NCBI GenBank assembly: GCA_013180625.2
Contig: SNVD02004677.1
Coordinates: 124,001 to 188,000 of the forward strand
From: Boswellia sacra
Lineage: Eukaryota > Streptophyta > Magnoliopsida > Sapindales > Burseraceae
DNA length: 64,000 bases
Direction of reading: 5' to 3'
Part shown: positions 59,311 through 64,000 of the stretch, in pieces
Layout of the letters: each line of letters starts with the position of its first letter
How positions within the stretch are numbered: the first letter of the stretch is position 1
Made by a program: the position numbers and the translations under genes
The notes under the pieces: model-generated
The model's database searches: none
The model's input: only the letters and a program-made list of their open reading frames with translations
What the model was told of the DNA's origin: nothing

Positions 59311-60725
59311 TGATAAACGCATGAAAGTACACTCTTAAGTATAAATAATTAATGCTAATTGAACAGTATTATAAAGCTTTTATGATATTTTAGCATAATT
59401 ATTTTTCTTATGCCTCTTTTACATTTGTTTCATTTCTTTTGCATTTTCTTTAGTCTTTATCTTGAAATAAAGTATTGTCCTTGAATTGTGATTGATAGAA
59501 ATCATTTTTTCAGGTTTAATAAAATGGATACAACTCTCAATCTATAGATCAAAATGGAGAGATTATTGAACCTCGAGCAACATGTCTCAATTTTACACAA
59601 AGTTGAAGAACAATCAAAAGCCCAAATCCAACATTTGATGGGCCGAAATTGAGACACAACAAAACCAAATTGTAGTTGTTTCTCAGCCCGACCCATGTCC
59701 AGTATTTGGGCCATATCTCAGAGAATACTTGTCCAAATTGCATGAATCTGGTGGCCCTGGAAAGCTGAGACAAAATGCTACAACTTTCATGTTTTCCACA
59801 AAGCCCAATTCGGTCCATTTGGTGGTCAAAAAGCAGCTGCAAGTTGGTGGCCGACATTGTGGAAAAATTGGTGGAGGTTTGGTGTAATAGTTCCATTTCA
59901 TCACCTATTTAAGGACAACTTGAGGAATTGAATGAGGGGAGAAAAAAAATCATTTGAGTTCACATTTTATCATTGTATATTACAATTCTCTCTTGTATTT
60001 TCTCTTTAGAAATGATAAGAATGAATTGTAAGTTAAGCTAGAACTCTTGGTAAGGCTAGAGATGAACTTGTATGTGTAGTTCATCTATTTCTCCACTTTC
60101 ATTTTACCTCAAGGGCTATAAAGATTGTATGTTTGTTTATGTGTTAAAATCTTTCTCATCTTGTGATTTCTTTTTAATCCAGAAATTATAATTCTCAATT
60201 TCATATAAATTCAGTCATGCTTTCTTTATGTGATTCATGTTGAATTATAATTGTTACTGGTAGTTTCGTTTTACGAGTTAGTCCTTTATTACAATATTGT
60301 CATGTGATATATTATACCTCTTGGATAACTTGTAAGGATGAATGTTGTTGGTAAATATTGTTTGTAAAGAGTTTATGCATATCAAATACATGTGTTTATC
60401 ATTTATGCTATACTATACATATTTTCCGATTGATTGTTTGGGATGTGAAACTTTCAATTGAGTTATAATTATTAAATCAAAGTGGAGATTAGATTTACAA
60501 AACATATAAGTGATTCTCGATGCCTTACTTCTTAATTACCATCGATTGTTTCCAATTATTAAACACTGAATTTTCTTTAGAACTAATCACTTCAAAGTTA
60601 AATTTTACATTTTTATTATCTTTTTAATATTTTTGTTTTACGAACCTCTTTTATCGAAGGCCTCCTTGTGGATTCGACACCTCAACGTATACTACAATAA
60701 CCGCGGTATATTTTGGGCGTAACCA
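59311..60725 (+). mobile_element. Solo LTR nested in element G
   Basis: Begins TGATAAACGC and ends GGGCGTAACCA, flanked by an exact CTGAC duplication (59306-59310 and 60726-60730). It has a TATA-like CACCTATTTAAGG near 59905 and a 3' part with TTGTGGATTCGACACC, the wording found at the ends of large plant gypsy LTRs. It lies opposite to element G and has no internal domain. Confidence 0.85.
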
Positions 60726-60730
60726 CTGAC

Positions 60731-61003
60731 CCAGAATGCGTCTCGAGAGGATTTGAACTCCTTACACCGCACTCTGAATCTAATTACTAACTCGCTTTTT
60801 TTTTAAGAAAAAAAAAATTCAAGACACACTTATGTCTACTATCTTTTCCCCCCAACCAAATGAAACATTGTCCTCAATGTTTAAATGTAGAGAGATAAAG
60901 TATAGGAGACATTACCTAAAGCTTCTGTTGTTCAAGAGAGATGACCTGAAAGACTCATAAAATAAAATACCAAAAATAAAATAAAATAAAAGACAAGAAA
61001 AAA
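60731..61003 (-). other. Element G noncoding segment downstream of LOG
   Basis: In minus orientation it has an A/T-rich LOG 3' flank, then AACATTGAGGACAATG and GGTTGGGGGGAAAAG (about 60880-60845), a retrotransposon signature. Beyond it is GGAGTTCAAATCCTC (60765-60751), which resembles a tRNA-type B box. No gene. Confidence 0.5.
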
Positions 61004-61654
61004 TTACAAACGGAGATTCATATCCAGTTTGCACTTTTTGTTTTGCCCTCCTGACCAATTAATTTGAGTACTAGCTGGGTCAGGTTTATACTCAATTGCT
61101 TGTAATTTGTCAAGTAACTCATCAGCAGAAGTGGCAGAAACAAGGAACTGTCTCGCCGAATGAGGGATAAAATTTTGTTCCACACCTGCATCAACAAAAC
61201 TTATTAAAGGATCAAAGAAATTTTTGACATTCAACAAACCTAAGGGTTTTTTATGGAGATTCAGTTGGACCCAAGAGGCTATTTGAAAAATTTCTTCAAG
61301 AGTACCAAAGCCACCTAGTAAAGCAATAAAGGCATCTGAATTGATGAGCATATGTGCCATGCGTTCATGCATAGAGGAGACTTGTAACTCATGCCCAACC
61401 GTTTTTCCAACAATGCTTTCTATAGCCAAAGCTTTAGGAATAACTCCTAAAACTTGACTACCTCCTACATGTGCAGCTGTTGATACACAACCCATTAACC
61501 CAAAGCTACCTCCCCCATAAACCACATGAATCTTTCTGTCAGCCAGTAGCTTACCAAGATAATTTGCTACTTCTACAAACTCCTTACTTTTACCAGGTCG
61601 AGATCCACAGAATACACATATCCTTTGGATTTGACGTTTTGAGGTTCCCTCCAT
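61004..61654 (-). CDS. LOG: LOG-family cytokinin riboside 5'-monophosphate phosphoribohydrolase
   Basis: An intact, intronless 216-residue ORF, the usual length of plant LOG enzymes. These release active cytokinin bases from nucleotide precursors in the cytosol. Motifs in order: ICVFCGS (12-18), the nucleotide-binding loop VVYGGGSFGLMG (44-55), MHERMAHM with the catalytic arginine at 98, and LGGFGTLEE (113-121) with the catalytic glutamate at 121. The family motif PGGxGTxxE has leucine instead of proline at 113, and MHxRK has methionine for lysine at 99. The C-terminus KKCKLDMNLRL is basic. ATG at 61654 is the first in frame; a TATA-like site lies about 50 bp upstream. Plant LOG genes usually have several introns, so this is a retrocopy or an intronless subtype. 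It lies between pol and the 3' LTR of element G, on the same strand. Expression is unknown. Confidence 0.9.
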   Translation of the reverse strand: MEGTSKRQIQRICVFCGSRPGKSKEFVEVANYLGKLLADRKIHVVYGGGSFGLMGCVSTAAHVGGSQVLGVIPKALAIESIVGKTVGHELQVSSMHERMAHMLINSDAFIALLGGFGTLEEIFQIASWVQLNLHKKPLGLLNVKNFFDPLISFVDAGVEQNFIPHSARQFLVSATSADELLDKLQAIEYKPDPASTQINWSGGQNKKCKLDMNLRL

Positions 61655-61700
61655 GTCTATGCAACTCTCTAACTATGTGTGAAAAAGAGAACAAAAGATG

Positions 61701-61712
61701 TGGTATTTATGG
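61701..61712 (-). promoter_or_regulatory. Possible TATA box of the LOG gene
   Basis: Minus strand CCATAAATACCA, about 50 bp before the LOG start codon. It is followed by a pyrimidine-rich leader (CTTTTGTTCTCTTTTTCAC) and no upstream ATG. This is the ordinary spacing for a plant core promoter with a short leader, inferred from sequence alone. Confidence 0.5.
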
Positions 61713-61971
61713 AGTGCAAAAAGGTACCCTAATGATGACATCCAAATAGGTAGCTCGGCTGCTTGTTGAAAAATTTGACAATTACGCATAGAAATTCAAA
61801 AAAGATGATGAAATAAGACACCATAAGTCAAACAAAAGATACAAATTAAAAAATGACAGCTAATAGACATTAAAATTCAAAAATGATGGCACGCATGCAT
61901 ATGCACAGGTAGTTGTGACTGTGGCTCACATATTCCTCTGGTTTTACGTCCAGAAACGGGTTAAACACCTT
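61713..61971 (-). other. Spacer between the four-cysteine ORF and the LOG promoter
   Basis: About 260 bases, AT-rich, no ORF. If LOG was captured with its own promoter, the capture border lies here. Confidence 0.4.
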
Positions 61972-62352
61972 CTATGAGTTGGGGATATGCTTCCCATCCA
62001 GTTTTCTTATAAACTGGCAAACAGGATCTTTTTGAGTCAGATTTCCAAGACTATAGCATTCCTGCTCATCTCGGAATTGTGTCCACAAGTTAAAAATTTC
62101 ACGCTACACAAGTCCACAAGAATGCTTCTCAAGAGTCATTCGGATATGCTTCTCAAGAGTCATTCGGATATCATCCAAAGACTCCATACTCAGTCCATTC
62201 TTGATTAGCTGTAGTTTATCCTCTCGATTATTAGACAAATATCCCAAGGAGCGACAACGCTGGTTACAAGTCCATCTTGCACATTTGGGGCAAACTTATA
62301 ACCTTTTCGCTCTTCGCTTTTTGGCGTAAGAGCTTTTTCCCATACCTGGCAT
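61972..62352 (-). pseudogene. Element G accessory ORF with four-cysteine motif, broken
   Basis: From the ATG at 62352 the frame runs 126 codons to TAG at 61974-61972, with two in-frame stops. It starts PGMGKSSYAKKRRAKRL (very basic), then VCPKCARWTCNQRC, a CX2CX4CX3C pattern that could bind zinc, then RSLGYLSNNREDKLQLI. An eight-residue block IRMTLEKH is present twice because of a 24-bp tandem duplication (about 62123-62170). The tail includes FNLWTQFRDEQECYSLG. I do not recognise the family. It lies between integrase and LOG. Confidence 0.5.
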
Positions 62353-62388
62353 GTGAGAAACAAGATTATCTAAAAATTCATAAGAAAA

Positions 62389-62544
62389 TCAAACCTTGGC
62401 TTCAATCAACCATCTTACTTCAATAGGCATACCCTTACGCATCAACATCCTTAGTCTTTCTGCGCGAGCTTTGTAAATTTTAAGCAAATCATTTGGAGGA
62501 AGAGAGGAAAAATGTTTGTGCAGATTTGAGAGAATGGTGTCCAT
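62389..62544 (-). CDS. Small ORF of element G, unrecognised
   Basis: 51 codons from ATG at 62544 to TGA at 62391-62389: MDTILSNLHKHFSSLPPND, then KIYKARAERLRMLMRKG and EVRWLIEAKV. It is basic and probably helical. It ends 37 bases before the four-cysteine ORF start and may once have been fused to it, separated now by a frameshift. No function can be assigned. Confidence 0.35.
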   Translation of the reverse strand: MDTILSNLHKHFSSLPPNDLLKIYKARAERLRMLMRKGMPIEVRWLIEAKV

Positions 62545-62670
62545 GTGAAAATGCGAGAAAAAAAAAAAGAAAATGAATGCAAGGTGAGAAACAGTTTTTA
62601 GAAAACTGAAAAACCGACTTTAAAAGTCATGGAGTACCGTATCCGTCACTTGACCGGAAAAAATCAATCC

Positions 62671-63260
62671 TTAAAAAGGATCGACTAAAGCAATGGACTC
62701 TTCATTTTGGTCAAAATTTTCAAAGAATGGTTTTAACCGTTGTCCATTAACTATAAACACATTACCATTCTTTGGGTTCTCAATTTCAACTGCTCCATGA
62801 GGGAAGACATTTTTAACAATGAAAGGCCCAATCCAACGAGATCGAAGTTTACCAAGAAACAACTACAATCTTGAATCATACACAAGAACTTTTTGTGAAG
62901 GTTCAAAAGATTTTCTAACAATGAATTTGTCATGAAAAACCTTCATTTTTTCTTTGTAGATTTTAGAATTTTCATAAGCCTCATTCCTGATTTCTTCAAG
63001 TTCACTCAATTGGAGTTTAGTAACTTGCAAGCATCATTCAAATTTGTGTTAAATGTTTTAATGGCCCAATAAGCTTTATGCTCAATTTCCATATCGAAGT
63101 GACAAGGTTTTCCATAAACTAATCTATAAGGAGACATTCCTAATGATGTTTTAAAAGCAGTTCGATAAGCCCAAAGTGCATCATTAAGTCTTAAAGACCA
63201 ATCTTTACGATTTGGGTTAACCGTTTTTTCTAAGATCTGTTTTATCTCCCTATTAGCTAA
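62671..63260 (-). pseudogene. Element G integrase C-terminal region, broken
   Basis: Frame 62862-62671 reads [20 protein letters not shown] and [14 protein letters not shown], the Athila/Tat integrase C-terminus. Upstream (62933-63260) other frames carry the region after the catalytic glutamate, with stops. Confidence 0.78.
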
Positions 63261-63542
63261 TTAAACTTGTCCACTTGTTTGTGGGTGATAAGGTGTAGAA
63301 ATTTTATGGGTTATTCTATATTTCTTCATTAAGGTTTCAAATGGTTTGTTACAAAAATGTGTACCCCCATAACTAATGATGGCTCGAGGAATTTCAAATC
63401 TCCATAAGATATTCTCTTTCAAGAATTTGATAACTGTTTTGTGATCGTTGTTTCGACATGGAATTGCCATAACCCATTTTGAAACATAGTCTCCTGCAAC
63501 AAGAATGTACACAAAACCAAATGATGGTGGAAAAGGTCCCAT
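63261..63542 (-). pseudogene. Element G integrase catalytic core
   Basis: Reads MGPFPPSFGFVYILVAGDYV, WVMAIPCRNNDHKTVIKFL, IPRAIISYGGTHFCNKPFE and TPYHPQTSGQV. In the core block the normal SDGG reads SYGG, so a catalytic aspartate is lost. Confidence 0.85.
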
Positions 63543-63553
63543 AAAATCAATAC

Positions 63554-64000
63554 CTAATAGTCAAAGATTTCAACAACAAGAATGGGATTCAAAGGCATCA
63601 TGTTTCTTTTTGAAATGGATCCCAATTTTTGACAATTTTCACACGTTTTACAAAATGCATGTGCATCTTTAAATAAGGTGGGCCAATAAAATCCATATTG
63701 CAAGATTTTAGCAGCTATTTTTCTAGATGAAAAATGTCCTCCACATGCTTCAAAATGACAAAAATTAATAACACTACTTACCTCATTGTCGGGTATGCAT
63801 CTTCTAATTTTTAATCCAGACAATATTTGAATAGATATGGGTCATCCCAATAAAAATATTCACCTCGGTCAAAAACTTTCTTTTGTCTTGAGCATTCCAA
63901 TGAGGTGGCATTTTTCCTATTGCAAGGAAATTTACAATGTTAGCAAACTAAGGTACAACAGCAACGGAGAATAAAAATTCATCAGGAAAAGAATCATTGA
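63554..64000 (-). pseudogene. Element G integrase zinc-binding region and RNase H linker
   Basis: Reads INFCHFEACGGHFSSRKIAA, ILQYGFYWPTLFKDAHAF and CKTCENCQKLGSISKRN, an H2C2 zinc domain. From 63850 to the window edge a linker with PHWNAQDKRKF continues the polyprotein, which is cut by the edge. Confidence 0.82.

Larger units (their letters stand above)
56899..64000 (-). mobile_element. Athila/Tat-like Ty3/gypsy element G, 3' part, carrying a LOG gene
   Basis: In minus orientation: integrase (from the window edge to 62671), two small ORFs, a LOG gene, a TTGGGGGG-type stretch near 60855, noncoding tandem repeats, a polypurine tract (GGTTGGGGGGTG, 58175-58164) and a 3' LTR. The 5' LTR, gag and most of pol must lie beyond 64000. 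The integrase wording and the words AACATTGAGGACAATG and GCTAGGGACTAGCAAT before G-runs are, to my knowledge, typical of this lineage. A solo LTR (59311-60725) is nested inside. Confidence 0.75.

Noticed and set aside
59502..59904. Overlapping minus-strand frames of 70-115 codons
   Set aside because: They lie wholly inside the solo LTR at 59311-60725, antisense to it, with no domain.
62352..62389. Intron between the 51-codon ORF and the four-cysteine ORF (donor near GTTTGA, acceptor near GCCAG)
   Set aside because: The splice would leave the reading frame out of phase; a simple frameshift is more likely.

Overview
This is nuclear DNA from a flowering plant, probably a dicot. It is AT-rich, has spliced exons and plant LINE, Ty1/copia and Ty3/gypsy elements, and carries a LOG-family cytokinin gene. 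I cannot name the species. Most of the window is nested transposon debris. I find two host-type genes with confidence.

Region 1 (1-31,998), plus strand: the 3' half of a METTL25-like methyltransferase gene. Five exons (487-661, 13992-14075, 14521-14713, 30730-30935, 31511-31693) join in phase and end at a natural-looking stop. Two introns are swollen to about 13 kb and 16 kb. The first holds a sense LINE (about 870-12240) split by a Ty3/gypsy element (6774-12075, target duplication TGTTC), then an antisense copia LTR. The second holds a sense copia element (15065-19991), an antisense LINE of the same family as the first, an antisense chromodomain-type gypsy (22988-27257) and LTR debris. The opposed LINE copies bracket two small exons.

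Region 2 (31,999-45,811): AT-rich DNA with no certain gene. It has an antisense copia 3' end, a short terminal-inverted-repeat element (34139-35484) and a PIF/Harbinger-like element (36810-43904, TTA duplication). That element is split by an antisense copia (36945-42999, duplication TGTCC), which itself holds an unidentified insert.

Region 3 (45,812-56,898): a long sense LTR split by a young, nearly complete chromodomain gypsy on the minus strand (47513-53194). It is followed by a fold-back repeat and a 1.77-kb solo LTR (53920-55692, duplication ATATT) containing four 65-bp tandem units.

Region 4 (56,899-64,000), minus strand: the 3' part of an Athila/Tat-like gypsy element that runs off the right edge. 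Reading right to left it has integrase, two small broken ORFs (one with a four-cysteine motif), an intact intronless LOG gene (61654-61004), a polypurine stretch, a nested solo LTR (59311-60725, duplication CTGAC), tandem noncoding repeats, a second polypurine tract and the 3' LTR. The LOG gene inside the element, in sense with it and in the usual cargo position between pol and the 3' LTR, is the most unusual thing here.
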